Shown: piece by piece, positions 51,127-61,435 of the stretch | Numbering within the stretch: the stretch's first letter is position 1 | How the letters are laid out: every line of letters starts with the position of its first letter | From: an uncultured Naasia sp. | Lineage (GTDB): Bacteria > Actinomycetota > Actinomycetes > Actinomycetales > Microbacteriaceae | DNA: 64,000 nt | NCBI GenBank assembly: GCA_913778905.1 | Contig: CAJYYA010000019.1 | Coordinates: forward strand, 1-64,000 | Direction of reading: 5' to 3' | Made by a program: the position numbers and the translations under genes | Notes under the pieces: model-generated | Database searches by the model: none | What the model saw: the letters and a program-made list of their open reading frames with translations, nothing else | What the model was told of the DNA's origin: nothing

Positions 51127-51153
51127 TTGGCACTCGCATTGCGAGAGTGCCAA
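51127..51153 (+). promoter_or_regulatory. CIRCE operator (HrcA site)
   Basis: TTGGCACTC-N9-GAGTGCCAA, a perfect inverted repeat matching the CIRCE element bound by the heat-shock repressor HrcA. It lies 119 bp before groES and contains the candidate -35 box. Confidence 0.9.
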
Positions 51154-51168
51154 TGGCTCCCCTAGACT
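51139..51168 (+). promoter_or_regulatory. groES promoter overlapping CIRCE
   Basis: TTGCGA (51139-51144) and TAGACT (51163-51168) with 18-bp spacing. The -35 box lies in the spacer of the CIRCE palindrome, so HrcA binding should block RNA polymerase. Confidence 0.6.
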
Positions 51169-51272
51169 TTTCCCGGCGCCGGACAAGGGTTCGGGCGTCT
51201 GCGTAGATCGTGTCCATCGAACATGTCGTGCGCGTCACGCGTGCTGAAGTTTCCAGAAAGAAGAGGTCACCC

Positions 51273-51569
51273 GTGTCGGTTTCCATCAAGCCGCTCGAAG
51301 ATCGCATCGTCATCAAGCAGGTCGAGGCCGAGCAGACCACTGCCTCGGGCCTCGTGATCCCGGACACGGCGAAGGAGAAGCCCCAGGAGGGCGAGGTCGT
51401 CGCCGTCGGACCCGGCCGTGTCGACGACAACGGCAACCGCGTCCCCCTCGACGTCGCAGTCGGTGACAAGGTCATCTACTCCAAGTACGGCGGAACCGAG
51501 GTCAAGTTCGGCGGAGAGGACTTCCTCGTCCTGTCGGCTCGCGACGTCCTCGCGGTCGTCGTCCGCTGA
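51273..51569 (+). CDS. groES: Co-chaperonin GroES
   Basis: Heptameric lid for GroEL. 98 residues, full length: [19 protein letters not shown], the mobile loop TTASGLVIP, and [17 protein letters not shown] start at 51273 after AAAGAAGAGG. groEL does not follow; a strong terminator is 16 bp downstream, so the gene is transcribed alone under CIRCE control. Confidence 0.97.
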   Translation: MSVSIKPLEDRIVIKQVEAEQTTASGLVIPDTAKEKPQEGEVVAVGPGRVDDNGNRVPLDVAVGDKVIYSKYGGTEVKFGGEDFLVLSARDVLAVVVR

Positions 51570-51585
51570 TCTCTCAGTGAAACGT

Positions 51586-51624
51586 GAGAAGGGCCCCGCA
51601 CCTCGCAGGTGCGGGGCCCTTCTC
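51586..51624 (+). terminator. groES terminator
   Basis: Perfect 18-bp inverted repeat (51586-51603 with 51607-51624, 3-nt loop) followed by CCTTTTC. Confidence 0.85.
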
Positions 51625-51640
51625 CTTTTCGCCGCGAGCA

Positions 51641-51646
51641 TAGACT
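51641..51646 (+). promoter_or_regulatory. -10 box, leaderless rarD mRNA
   Basis: TAGACT is 7 nt before the GTG at 51654, directly after the groES terminator; no ribosome binding site. Confidence 0.55.
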
Positions 51647-51653
51647 CGAACGA

Positions 51654-52607
51654 GTGACGAACGACGCTCCTCAGTCCCCCGTACCCGCGTCGAGTCGCAG
51701 TCGCTCGGGACTCCTCTTCGCCATCGGCGCCTACGGCCTGTGGGGCTTCCTCCCCGTCTATTTCCTGGCGCTCAAGCCCGTCGGTCCTTTCGAGATCGTG
51801 GCGTGGCGCATCATCTTCGCGCTCGCCTTCTGTGCGGTCCTCCTCACGGTCACGAGATCGTGGGGTGCATTGGCCGTCATCGTCCGTCAGCCCCGCATCG
51901 TTCTGTTCATGGGCCTCGCGGGCGTGCTCATCTACGTCAACTGGCAGACCTTCCTCATCGGCACGCTGACCGACCACGTCGTCGAGACGTCGCTGGGCTA
52001 CTTCATCAACCCCATCGTCACGGTGCTGCTCGGTGTGCTGTTCCTCCACGAGCGACTCCGCCCCGCCCAGTGGGCGGCCGTGGGGATCAGCGGTGCGGCC
52101 GTGGTCGTCCTCGCGGTCGGCTATGGGCAGGTGCCGTGGATCGCGCTCATCCTCGCCTTCTCGTTCGGCTTCTACGGACTCATCAAGAAACAGGTGAGCG
52201 GCAAGGTCGACGCGGTCAGCGGACTCACGCTCGAGACCGCCTGGCTGGTCCCGGTGGCGGTCGTCCAGCTCGTCGTGGTGGGGGCGACCTCCGGCATCGT
52301 GTTCGGCACGCAGGGGGCGGTCAACACGATCGCCCTGATCGGTTCGGGCGTCATCACGGCCGTGCCGCTCCTGCTCTTCGCTGCCGCCACCTCGCGCCTG
52401 CCGCTCACGGTGGTCGGCTTCATCCAGTACATCGCTCCGCTCATGCAGTTCGCTTTCGGGGTGGCCCTGCTGGGTGAGCCCATGCCGCCCGAGCGGTGGT
52501 TCGGATTCGCTCTGGTCTGGAGTGCTCTGATCGTCCTCACGATCGACGGGGTCCTCGCGGGACGCCGGTCGCGCAAGGCGGGCCTGAGGCCGGCCGAGGA
52601 GTTCTGA
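51654..52607 (+). CDS. rarD: RarD/EamA family permease
   Basis: Inner-membrane transporter of the drug/metabolite superfamily, RarD subgroup. 317 residues with ten hydrophobic segments. Characteristic stretches are GAYGLWGFLPVYF, EIVAWRIIFAL, YVNWQTFLIG, ETSLGYFINPIVTVLLG and GFIQYIAPLMQF. GTG at 51654 is used. RarD proteins are annotated as chloramphenicol-related permeases, but the natural substrate is unknown. Confidence 0.9.
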   Translation: MTNDAPQSPVPASSRSRSGLLFAIGAYGLWGFLPVYFLALKPVGPFEIVAWRIIFALAFCAVLLTVTRSWGALAVIVRQPRIVLFMGLAGVLIYVNWQTFLIGTLTDHVVETSLGYFINPIVTVLLGVLFLHERLRPAQWAAVGISGAAVVVLAVGYGQVPWIALILAFSFGFYGLIKKQVSGKVDAVSGLTLETAWLVPVAVVQLVVVGATSGIVFGTQGAVNTIALIGSGVITAVPLLLFAAATSRLPLTVVGFIQYIAPLMQFAFGVALLGEPMPPERWFGFALVWSALIVLTIDGVLAGRRSRKAGLRPAEEF

Positions 52608-52727
52608 CGGTCCGTCGAGGTTCGGGCGGTTCAGCCCGACCCGGATCCGGATCAGCGGGCTCCTCGTCGCGTAGCACCGGTCGGCGAACGCGTTCGTGTA
52701 GATAACGAACGGTAACGATTTAGCTGT

Positions 52728-52743
52728 GTTACACGGTTGTAAC
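52728..52743 (+). promoter_or_regulatory. Candidate GlnR box before livK
   Basis: GTTAC-N6-GTAAC matches the actinobacterial GlnR consensus GTnAC-N6-GnAAC and is the core of the palindrome TGTTACA-N4-TGTAACA (52727-52744). Further GATAAC and GGTAAC half-sites lie at 52701-52716. It is 114 bp before livK and just upstream of a possible promoter (TTGTTT near 52754, CATAGC near 52776). Confidence 0.5.
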
Positions 52744-52856
52744 AGTGTCACGTTGTTTTCGGGTGTGACGGGCACATAGCGTGTCTAGACCGCGCTTCCC
52801 GCGCACGCCTCGGCAGGTCTCGACCTGCCACCTGCTACCCATTCACTAGGAGCACC

Positions 52857-54116
52857 ATGAGCGCTTTCAGCTCACGCAAGTTCGGCAAGGCACTGGGCGG
52901 CATCGCCGTCATCGGCGCCAGTGCCCTCATCCTCAGCGGCTGCGCCAGCACCCCCAGCGGCGGAGCCAGCTCCGGCGCGGCGGGTGACGGCCTCTCGTTG
53001 AAGATCGGCACGATCCTGCCGCAGACCGGAACCCTCGCTGTCCTCGGCCCGCCCGAGATCGCGGCCGTCGACCTCGCGGTCAAGGAGATCAACGAGGCGA
53101 ACAAGGGCATCCAGCTCACCGCCAGCCAGAAGGACTCCGGCGACACCTCCACCGACATCGCGACCCAGTCGGTCACGGCCCTGCTCTCCGAGGGTGTCTC
53201 CGCCATCGTCGGCGCGGCCTCCTCCGGTGTCTCGCTCTCGGTCATCGACCAGATCACGCAGGCCGGCGTCGTCGAGATCTCCGCCGCCAACACCTCGCCC
53301 AAGTTCAGCACCTACGACGACGGCGGCTTCTACTTCCGCACCGCTCCGTCGGACGTGCTCCAGGGCCAGGTCGTCGGCAACAAGATCGCCCAGGACGGCG
53401 CGACCAACGTGTCGATCCTCTACGGCAACAACGACTACGGCATCGGTCTGAGCCAGAACGCCACCGAGGCGCTCGCCGCCCAGGGCATCACCGTCGCCAA
53501 GTCGGTCACCTTTGACGAGGGTGCCACCGACTTCTCGAGCGCCATCACCGATGCTCTGTCGGTGAACCCCGACGCGCTGCTCGTCATCTCGTACGACGAG
53601 ATCGTCCCGATCTCGGAGCAGCTCGCGAGCCGCGGCTTCGACTTCTCGAAGATGTACGGCGTCGACGGCAACTACGGCGTCGTCAAGCCCGGCAGCAACG
53701 TCGACATCGCCGGTGCACAGTTCACCGTCCCCGGTGTCAACGTGACCGACGACTTCCGTGAGCGTCTGCAGGGGGTTGCGGCCAACGAGCTGACCGTCTT
53801 CACCTACGCTCCCGAGGCCTACGACGCCACCGTGCTCCTCGCGCTCGCCGCGCTCCAGGGTGGAGCGACCGACGGCACCACCATCAAGGACAACATGCAG
53901 TCCGTTTCCGAGGGTGGCGAGAAGTGCGAGACGTTCAGCGCGTGCGCCGATCTGATCGCTGCTGGCACGGACATCGACTACGAGGGTGTCTCCGGCCCGA
54001 TCACGTTCGACGCCAACGGTGACCCGAGCCAGGCCTACATCAGCATCTACAAGTACGCGACGGGCAACACCAACACGTACGAGGACGCCGTCTTCGGAGA
54101 CCTCACCAAGAAGTGA
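52857..54116 (+). CDS. livK: Branched-chain amino acid type ABC binding lipoprotein
   Basis: Extracellular solute-binding protein of the Leu/Ile/Val (type I periplasmic) family, anchored as a lipoprotein. 419 residues. The signal peptide ends in the lipobox LSGC with Cys29; a short Gly/Ser linker precedes the binding domain, which begins LKIGTILPQTGTLAVLGPPE. NDYGIGLSQNA and VISYDEIVPISEQL are typical. It is convergent with livHMGF, so the subunits are expressed from two promoters. The ligand could be amino acids or an amide/urea-like compound; the GlnR-like box favours a nitrogen source. Confidence 0.9.
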   Translation: MSAFSSRKFGKALGGIAVIGASALILSGCASTPSGGASSGAAGDGLSLKIGTILPQTGTLAVLGPPEIAAVDLAVKEINEANKGIQLTASQKDSGDTSTDIATQSVTALLSEGVSAIVGAASSGVSLSVIDQITQAGVVEISAANTSPKFSTYDDGGFYFRTAPSDVLQGQVVGNKIAQDGATNVSILYGNNDYGIGLSQNATEALAAQGITVAKSVTFDEGATDFSSAITDALSVNPDALLVISYDEIVPISEQLASRGFDFSKMYGVDGNYGVVKPGSNVDIAGAQFTVPGVNVTDDFRERLQGVAANELTVFTYAPEAYDATVLLALAALQGGATDGTTIKDNMQSVSEGGEKCETFSACADLIAAGTDIDYEGVSGPITFDANGDPSQAYISIYKYATGNTNTYEDAVFGDLTKK

Positions 54117-54141
54117 GTCGCTAGCGACTGACGATCGAGTC

Positions 54142-54171
54142 GGGCCCCATCTCCTCCGGGAGATGGGGCCC
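54142..54171 (+). terminator. livK terminator
   Basis: Perfect 13-bp inverted repeat (54142-54154 with 54159-54171, loop TCCG) followed by TTCCTCTT, 25 bp after livK. Confidence 0.8.
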
Positions 54172-54255
54172 TTCCTCTTGGGGTGACGGGGCGACCTCGC
54201 GCGGACCCCGCTCGCGGTGGCTCTCAGCGGGCCCGAGGGGCGTCCTCTACGAAGA

Positions 54256-54289
54256 AGGGCGGCCCGCCGGATGTCCGACGGGCCGCCCT
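54256..54289 (-). terminator. livHMGF terminator
   Basis: 11-bp perfect inverted repeat (54256-54266 with 54279-54289) 20 bp beyond the livF stop on the minus strand, followed on that strand by TTCTTC. Confidence 0.65.
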
Positions 54290-54309
54290 CCTGGTGTGCG
54301 GAGAGAAGG

Positions 54310-55104
54310 TCAGGGGGTCTCGGTGGCGTCCTGAGCCGCCTTCTCCGCCTTGGCCTTGTCCTGATCGGCCGCGAGGGTACCGAGGTACAGCTCGATGACC
54401 TTGGGGTCGTTCATGAGCTCGCGGCCCGGACCCGAATAGGCATCGCGACCCTGGTCGAGCACGTAGGCGCGGTCGCAGATCTGCAGGCATCGACGAGCGT
54501 TTTGCTCGACGATGAGGACCGACACCCCGGCCTTGTTGATCTGCGTGACGTTGATGAACGTCTCGTCCTGGCGGACGGGGGAGAGGCCCGCGCTGGGCTC
54601 GTCGAGGAGGAGCACGCTCGGGTCCATCATGAGCGCACGCGACATCGCGACCATCTGCCGCTCACCGCCCGACAGGCTGCCCGCGCGCGCCTTGAGACGC
54701 TTGCTGAGTTCCGGGAAGAGGGCGCTCACGAAGTCGAGACGCTCGGCGTAGACCTTCGGGCGCTGGTAGACGCCCATCTGCAGGTTCTCCTCGATCGTCA
54801 GGCTCGGGAAGACGTTGTTGTTCTGCGGCACCATCCCGACGCCCTTGCCGACGAGCTTGTCGGCCTTGAGGCCGGTGATGTCGTCGGAGCCGAGTGTGAT
54901 CGATCCGCCGCGGATCGTCACCTGCCCGAAGATGGCCTTGAGGAGCGTCGACTTGCCGGCGCCGTTCGGGCCGATGATGCCGACGAGTTCGCCTTTGCCG
55001 ACCTGCACGTTGCAGCCGTTGAGGATGTTGACCCCCGGGACGTAGCCGGCGACGAGGTCCTTCGTCTCGAGGATGACCTCGCCTGTCTGGGTGTCACTTG
55101 CCAT
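54310..55104 (-). CDS. livF: ABC transporter ATPase LivF
   Basis: Second ATPase of the transporter. 264 residues. Walker A GPNGAGKSTLL, Q-loop VPQNNNVFPSLT, signature LSGGERQMV, Walker B LLLDEPSAGLSP and the terminal LivF features VLIVEQNARRCL. An extra Ala/Lys/Glu-rich tail of about 20 residues ends the protein. Its start overlaps the livG stop by 11 bp. Confidence 0.95.
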   Translation of the reverse strand: MASDTQTGEVILETKDLVAGYVPGVNILNGCNVQVGKGELVGIIGPNGAGKSTLLKAIFGQVTIRGGSITLGSDDITGLKADKLVGKGVGMVPQNNNVFPSLTIEENLQMGVYQRPKVYAERLDFVSALFPELSKRLKARAGSLSGGERQMVAMSRALMMDPSVLLLDEPSAGLSPVRQDETFINVTQINKAGVSVLIVEQNARRCLQICDRAYVLDQGRDAYSGPGRELMNDPKVIELYLGTLAADQDKAKAEKAAQDATETP

Positions 55105-56020
55105 CGTGGGCCGCTTCCTCTTCCACTTCGTGCCGGATCAGATCCGACTCCATCTCCTCGGCGACCTCGAGCTGGCCCGAGATCGTGCCCAGGTCGGTGT
55201 CGTGGTGCGCGCCGAGATAGGCATCGATGACCGCGGGGTCGCTCATGACCGTCGAGGGCGGACCCTCGGCCACGACCTTGCCTTCGGCCATCACGATGAC
55301 CCAGTCGGCGATCTCCTGGACGACGTGCATGTCGTGCTCGACGAAGAGCACGGTCATCCCCTGCTCCTTGAGGTCGAGGATGTGATGCAGCAGCGACTGG
55401 GTGAGTGCCGGGTTCACGCCGGCCATGGGCTCGTCGAGCATGACCAGGTCGGGGTCGCTCATGAGCGCGCGGGCCATCTCGAGGAGCTTGCGCTGGCCAC
55501 CCGAGAGGCTGCCGGCGTAGTCGTCCTTCTTGGCGTCGAGCTTGAAGCGGGCCAGCAGGGACTGGGCGCGCTCCTCGACATCCGCCTCGCGCTGCTTCCA
55601 GGTGAAGGGGAAGAGGGCGCGGAACATGTTCTCGCCCGGCTGCTTGGTGGCGCCGAGGAGCATGTTGTCGATGACCTTCATGAGACTGAGCGCCTTGGTC
55701 AGCTGGAACGTGCGGACCATTCCGCGGCGCGCCACCTTGAACGCGGGAACGCCGGCGAGGTTCTCGCCCTTGAAGTTCCACGAGCCCTCGTTGGGCTTGT
55801 CGAACCCGGTGAGCAGGTTGAAGAAGGTCGTCTTGCCGGCGCCGTTCGGGCCGATGAGAGCCGTCACCGCACCCGCGGGAATCTCCACGTGGTCGACGTT
55901 CACCGCGGTGAGCCCGCCGAAGGTGCGGCGGACGCCGTCGACGACGAGGATCGGGTTCTTCTTCTTCACTCCCGGCTCGATGGGGCCGGCGACGATCTGA
56001 TCGACGGGTGTCTTAGGCAC
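55094..56020 (-). CDS. livG: ABC transporter ATPase LivG
   Basis: First ATPase. 308 residues. Walker A GPNGAGKTTFF, VRTFQLTKALSLM after the Q-loop, LSGGQRKLLEMARAL signature and MLDEPMAGVNP Walker B, with VLFVEHDMHVV. Longer than the usual 255 residues because of a 25-residue N-terminal extension and an acidic C-terminal tail ending EVEEEAAHDGK. Its start overlaps the livM stop. Confidence 0.95.
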   Translation of the reverse strand: MPKTPVDQIVAGPIEPGVKKKNPILVVDGVRRTFGGLTAVNVDHVEIPAGAVTALIGPNGAGKTTFFNLLTGFDKPNEGSWNFKGENLAGVPAFKVARRGMVRTFQLTKALSLMKVIDNMLLGATKQPGENMFRALFPFTWKQREADVEERAQSLLARFKLDAKKDDYAGSLSGGQRKLLEMARALMSDPDLVMLDEPMAGVNPALTQSLLHHILDLKEQGMTVLFVEHDMHVVQEIADWVIVMAEGKVVAEGPPSTVMSDPAVIDAYLGAHHDTDLGTISGQLEVAEEMESDLIRHEVEEEAAHDGK

Positions 56021-56987
56021 TGAAGAACACCTCCTTCTTGTTGCCCAGGATGCCCTGGGGTCGGAAGACCACGAGGAGCGCGAGCGCGACTCCGACGATG
56101 ATGAAGCGGACCGGGCCCTGCTGCACCGAGGTGATGGGCAGGATTCCCGAGTTGATACCGAGGGCGAGCAGACCGTCGGACAACGACAGCGTCACCCAGA
56201 AGATCATCGATCCGATGACGGGGCCGAAGACCGTGGTCGCGCCGCCCAGCAGCATGATCGTGTACAGGAAGAACGTCAGCTGCGTGCCGTAGTTGTCGGG
56301 CTGAAGGCTGCGCGGGAGGATGAACAGCATTCCCGCGAGACCGCCCAGCACGCCACCGAAGATCAGAGCCTGCATCTTGTAGGAGAACACGTTCTTGCCG
56401 AGGCTGCGCACGGCGTCCTCGTCCTCGCGGATGCCCTTCACGACGCGTCCCCACGGGCTGCGGACGAGCAGGAAGACGACGAGGCAGGCCAGGGCGACGA
56501 GCGTCCAACCGACCACGCGTACCCAGAGCTGATCGGCGGTGTAGGTGAGCACCCCGAACCCGTAGTTGCCCTTGGGGAACGGGTTGATGGCGTTGAAGGT
56601 CTTCGCCGCACCGTTGAGTCCGGTCGCGCCGCCCGTGATGTCCGTGAGCTCCGAAGTCTTGACCGAGAGACGGATGATCTCCGACGCCGCGATGGTGACG
56701 ATGCTCAGGTAGTCGGCGCGGAGCCGGAGCGTCGGGATGCCGAGGATGAGCGCGAACAGGGCCGAGGCGAGGATCGTCGCGAGCACTGCCATAGGCAGGG
56801 GCGCGTCGAACTTCAGAGTCGCGATGGCGAAGGCGTAGCCGCCGACCGCCATGAACCCGGCCTGACCGAAGTTCAGCAGGCCCGTGAAGCCGAAGTGCAC
56901 CACGAGGCCGATGGTCGCCAGAGCGTAGGCGGCTGTCGTGGGAGAGGCGATCTCGCCGAGCGAGAGCCAGATGAAGTTGAAGTCCAT
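56013..56987 (-). CDS. livM: ABC transporter permease LivM
   Basis: One of two membrane subunits. 324 residues with about nine hydrophobic segments: GLVVHFGFTGLLNFGQAGFMAVGGYAFAI is the LivM signature, and SPWGRVVKGIREDEDAVRSLGKN is the cytoplasmic loop that contacts the ATPase. Begins MDFNFIWLSLGEIASPTTAAY; 14 bp after livH. Confidence 0.95.
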   Translation of the reverse strand: MDFNFIWLSLGEIASPTTAAYALATIGLVVHFGFTGLLNFGQAGFMAVGGYAFAIATLKFDAPLPMAVLATILASALFALILGIPTLRLRADYLSIVTIAASEIIRLSVKTSELTDITGGATGLNGAAKTFNAINPFPKGNYGFGVLTYTADQLWVRVVGWTLVALACLVVFLLVRSPWGRVVKGIREDEDAVRSLGKNVFSYKMQALIFGGVLGGLAGMLFILPRSLQPDNYGTQLTFFLYTIMLLGGATTVFGPVIGSMIFWVTLSLSDGLLALGINSGILPITSVQQGPVRFIIVGVALALLVVFRPQGILGNKKEVFFSA

Positions 56988-57001
56988 GAGTAGCTAGCCC
57001 T

Positions 57002-58468
57002 TCAGCCGATTCGCTCGCGCTTGCCGAGGATGCCCTGCGGTCGGAACAGCAGGATGACGATGAGCACCACGAGGGCCGCCGCGTACTTGAGGTTCTCGGG
57101 GATCACGAGGGTCGCCAGGTTCATGAAGACGCCGAGGACGATCGATCCGACGAGGGCGCCGAACGCCGATCCGAGACCGCCGAGCGTGACGGCGGCGAAG
57201 ATCAGCAGCAGGATGGCGCTACCCGTGTCCCACCGCAGCGACTGGTAGTAGCCGACGAGGACGCCCGCGAGACCGGCGAGTGCGGCGGAGCCGATCCAGA
57301 CCGAGCGGATGACGCTGTCGACGTTGATGCCGGAGGCCGCCGCGAGGGACGGGTTGTCGGACACGGCGCGGGTGGCCTTGCCGAGCTTGGTCTTCAGCAG
57401 CACGAAAGCGACGGCGACCAGGACGACCGCGGCGACGACCGCGCCCATCACATCCGTGAATCGGAGGCTGACCGGGCCGAGCACCAGGAAGGGCGACGGG
57501 TCGTTGGGGAGTGCGAGGCGGTCTCCGCCGTAGAAGAAGACGTAGATGTACCGCGTCGAGAGGGCGAGGCCGATGCTCACGATCATGAGCGGGATGAGGC
57601 CGACGCGGCGCTTGCGGAGCGGACGCCAGATGAAGGTGTCTTGCACGAGGCCGAACGCGCCGCCGATGACGATCGCGAGGAGGATCCCGAGCCATCCGGG
57701 CGCGCCGAGCGTCGCGGCGGTGAAAGCCACCAGGCCGCCGAAGGTGACGAGCTCGCCGTGGGCGAAGTTGTTGAGACCGGTCGTGCCGTAGATCAGCGAG
57801 GCTCCGATCGCAGCGAGGGCGAGGAGGAGGCCGAAAATGAGGCCCGTCACGAGCTTCGAGAAGGCGATGCCCCAGAAGCCGGTTCCGCCGGCGGCCGCGT
57901 CGACCGTGGTGGTCGCCGGGTCGGAGGTGTCGGCGCTGCCGCCCGAGGTCGTGCCGCCACCGGCACCCGTGTCGGTACCGGTCGCCGGCGTGGATGCCGA
58001 CGTCGCGGGAGCCGGTGTCGCAGCGGCCCCACCCGCGTCGCCGGCGACGGCGAGGAAGTTGACGGGGACGTTCTGGTTGGTCGCCGAGACGTCGATCTCA
58101 CGCGGATTGGAGGCGGAGGGCACCGCACCGGCCGTGGCGGGGACCGTGGACCCGTCGATCTCGACCGTGTAGGTGCCGGGGCCGGGGAGGCCGACCGTCG
58201 CGCGACCCTCGGCATCGGTCGTGAAGGTCGCGTCGAATCCGCTGCCCTTCACGGAGAACGAGACGTCGGGGATTCCCGCCTTGTCGCTGGCCTGACGCAG
58301 CCAGACGGCGAGGGACTCCTGCGCCGTCGTCGGGTCGATGGGAGCAGAGCTCGCGGCCCACGCGGCCGACCCGCCGAACCCGAAGAGGACGGAGAAGACG
58401 GCGACGAGACCGGCTAGGAGTAGCCGGAGTCGGTGCGGGGACGATCGGGGATGCGACGTGGCAGTCAC
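57002..58468 (-). CDS. livH: ABC transporter permease LivH with secreted N-terminal domain
   Basis: Second membrane subunit, 488 residues against about 290-310 for ordinary LivH. Residues 1-38 are a cleavable-type signal peptide (hydrophobic stretch, AWA/ASS). Residues 40-140 form a small globular domain with a beta-sandwich look (GFDATFTTDAEGRATVGLPG, YTVEIDG) like carboxypeptidase-regulatory or Ig-like folds. Residues 145-195 are a Thr/Ala/Gly-rich linker. From about 198 on it is a normal LivH permease (LIYGTTGLNNFAHGELVTFGG; YYQSLRWDTGSAILL). The extension has a normal GC composition and no frameshift. It may cap or dock the binding protein. Confidence 0.9.
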   Translation of the reverse strand: MTATSHPRSSPHRLRLLLAGLVAVFSVLFGFGGSAAWAASSAPIDPTTAQESLAVWLRQASDKAGIPDVSFSVKGSGFDATFTTDAEGRATVGLPGPGTYTVEIDGSTVPATAGAVPSASNPREIDVSATNQNVPVNFLAVAGDAGGAAATPAPATSASTPATGTDTGAGGGTTSGGSADTSDPATTTVDAAAGGTGFWGIAFSKLVTGLIFGLLLALAAIGASLIYGTTGLNNFAHGELVTFGGLVAFTAATLGAPGWLGILLAIVIGGAFGLVQDTFIWRPLRKRRVGLIPLMIVSIGLALSTRYIYVFFYGGDRLALPNDPSPFLVLGPVSLRFTDVMGAVVAAVVLVAVAFVLLKTKLGKATRAVSDNPSLAAASGINVDSVIRSVWIGSAALAGLAGVLVGYYQSLRWDTGSAILLLIFAAVTLGGLGSAFGALVGSIVLGVFMNLATLVIPENLKYAAALVVLIVILLFRPQGILGKRERIG

Positions 58469-60230
<1,762 letters not shown>

Positions 60231-60233
<3 letters not shown>

Positions 60234-60299
60234 ATCGGATATTCCGGCAAAGACCGCACGTTCCGGCGAGTAAAAACCGCCGGAACGTGCGGTCTCGTC
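60231..60299 (+). repeat. Palindromic repeat element, copy B
   Basis: Copy B begins at the guaB stop codon (TAGATCGGATATTCCGGCA). Perfect 18-bp arms lie at 60251-60268 and 60278-60295 around a 9-nt loop, with TCTTTTCC just after. It can serve as the guaB terminator. Confidence 0.88.
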
Positions 60300-60386
60300 T
60301 TTTCCACAGATGGCTCGCCACAGCCAAATCTCCTCCGATAGCGAGATGGTGCTCCATTCGAGGGCCGGCCACGCGACGCTGACCGC

Positions 60387-61322
60387 ATGACCGAACTCCC
60401 CGCCGACCTGCGTCACCGCCTCGTTCTCGTCCGCCAACTCGACCGCGTCGGTCTCGACGACCGCGAGATCCGTCGTCAGCGCGACGCGGGCGCCCTCGTT
60501 CGGATACGCCGCGGCTGCTACATCTCACGGATCGAATGGGAGGCGATGAATCCGCGGGAACGCCACATCGCCCGCGCGCATGCAGTCGCAGCCAACGCGA
60601 GCATCGAACCCGTGTTCTCCCACCTCACCGCAGCGGCCCTGCACGGTATCCCCACCGTCGCGTCGCTGTCCTCATCCGTCCACGTCACCATCGAGCCCAC
60701 CCTGTCGCGGAGGAAGCAGCCGGACCTCGTCACGCACGCCCTCACCCTGGAACGCGAACAGGTCGCGCGGGTGGACGGGCTCCTGGTGACCGACATGGTG
60801 CGCACGCTCGTCGACATCGCCGTCACCTCGAGCTTCGAGGCGGGCGTCGCATCCCTCGATTGGGCGCTCGCACACGGGATCTCGCGAGCGGACCTCCACG
60901 CCGGGCTCGAGTTGGCCGGCCCGGTCAAGCGTCTCCGTGCCGCGGAGGCCGCCATCGAGTTCGCCGATGCGGCCAGCGGGTCGGTAGGGGAGTCACTCAG
61001 TCGCGGGCTCATGCATCTCATGGGTGCGCGCATCCCGCGGTTGCAGGAGAGTTTCTCGGATCGGGACGGGCTGATCGGCACGGTGGACTTCTACTGGCCC
61101 GAGGCGCGTCTGATCGGCGAGTTCGACGGGGCGGGGAAGTACCTGCGCGACGACTACACAGAGGGCCGATCCGCGGGCGAGGTGGTCGTGGCCGAGAAGC
61201 GACGCGAGGACAGGCTGCGCGGGACGGCGCGCGGTGTCGTGCGGTGGGGATGGCCGGAGGCCCAGGATCCCGCGGCGTTCGCGCGACTGCTGAGGGCGGC
61301 GGGAGTCCCGGGACTGCGGTGA
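60387..61322 (+). CDS. AbiEi-like / nuclease-fold protein
   Basis: 311 residues. N-terminal half: a winged-helix-like region (VGLDDREIRRQRDAGALVRIRRGCY) resembling AbiEi-type antitoxin domains. C-terminal half: a PD-(D/E)XK or Vsr-like pattern, with GTVDFYWPEARLIGEFDG and EKRREDRLRGTARGVVRWGWPE. Related proteins are common and variable in Microbacteriaceae. No toxin partner adjoins it. It sits alone between guaB and a guaB-like gene, flanked on both sides by copies of the same palindromic repeat. No ribosome binding site precedes the ATG. Nuclease activity is inferred, not shown. Confidence 0.75.
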   Translation: MTELPADLRHRLVLVRQLDRVGLDDREIRRQRDAGALVRIRRGCYISRIEWEAMNPRERHIARAHAVAANASIEPVFSHLTAAALHGIPTVASLSSSVHVTIEPTLSRRKQPDLVTHALTLEREQVARVDGLLVTDMVRTLVDIAVTSSFEAGVASLDWALAHGISRADLHAGLELAGPVKRLRAAEAAIEFADAASGSVGESLSRGLMHLMGARIPRLQESFSDRDGLIGTVDFYWPEARLIGEFDGAGKYLRDDYTEGRSAGEVVVAEKRREDRLRGTARGVVRWGWPEAQDPAAFARLLRAAGVPGLR

Positions 61323-61350
61323 GCGGATGGGCGGGTCCTCATTACTGGTG

Positions 61351-61413
61351 GTCCGCACGTTCCGGCGAAAAGTACTCGCCGGAACGTGCGGACTATGCCG
61401 GAATATCCGATCT
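61351..61413 (-). repeat. Palindromic repeat element, copy C
   Basis: Copy C has perfect 18-bp arms (61351-61368 and 61376-61393, 7-nt loop), followed by the flank TATGCCGGAATATCCGATCT. It is in the opposite orientation to copy B, between the AbiEi-like gene and the guaB paralogue. Confidence 0.88.
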
Positions 61414-61423
61414 GGGGCGAGGG

Positions 61424-61429
61424 TAGGGT
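61424..61429 (+). promoter_or_regulatory. -10 box, leaderless guaB-paralogue mRNA
   Basis: TAGGGT is 6 nt before the GTG at 61436, 11 bp after the end of repeat copy C. Confidence 0.55.
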
Positions 61430-61435
61430 TGGGGC

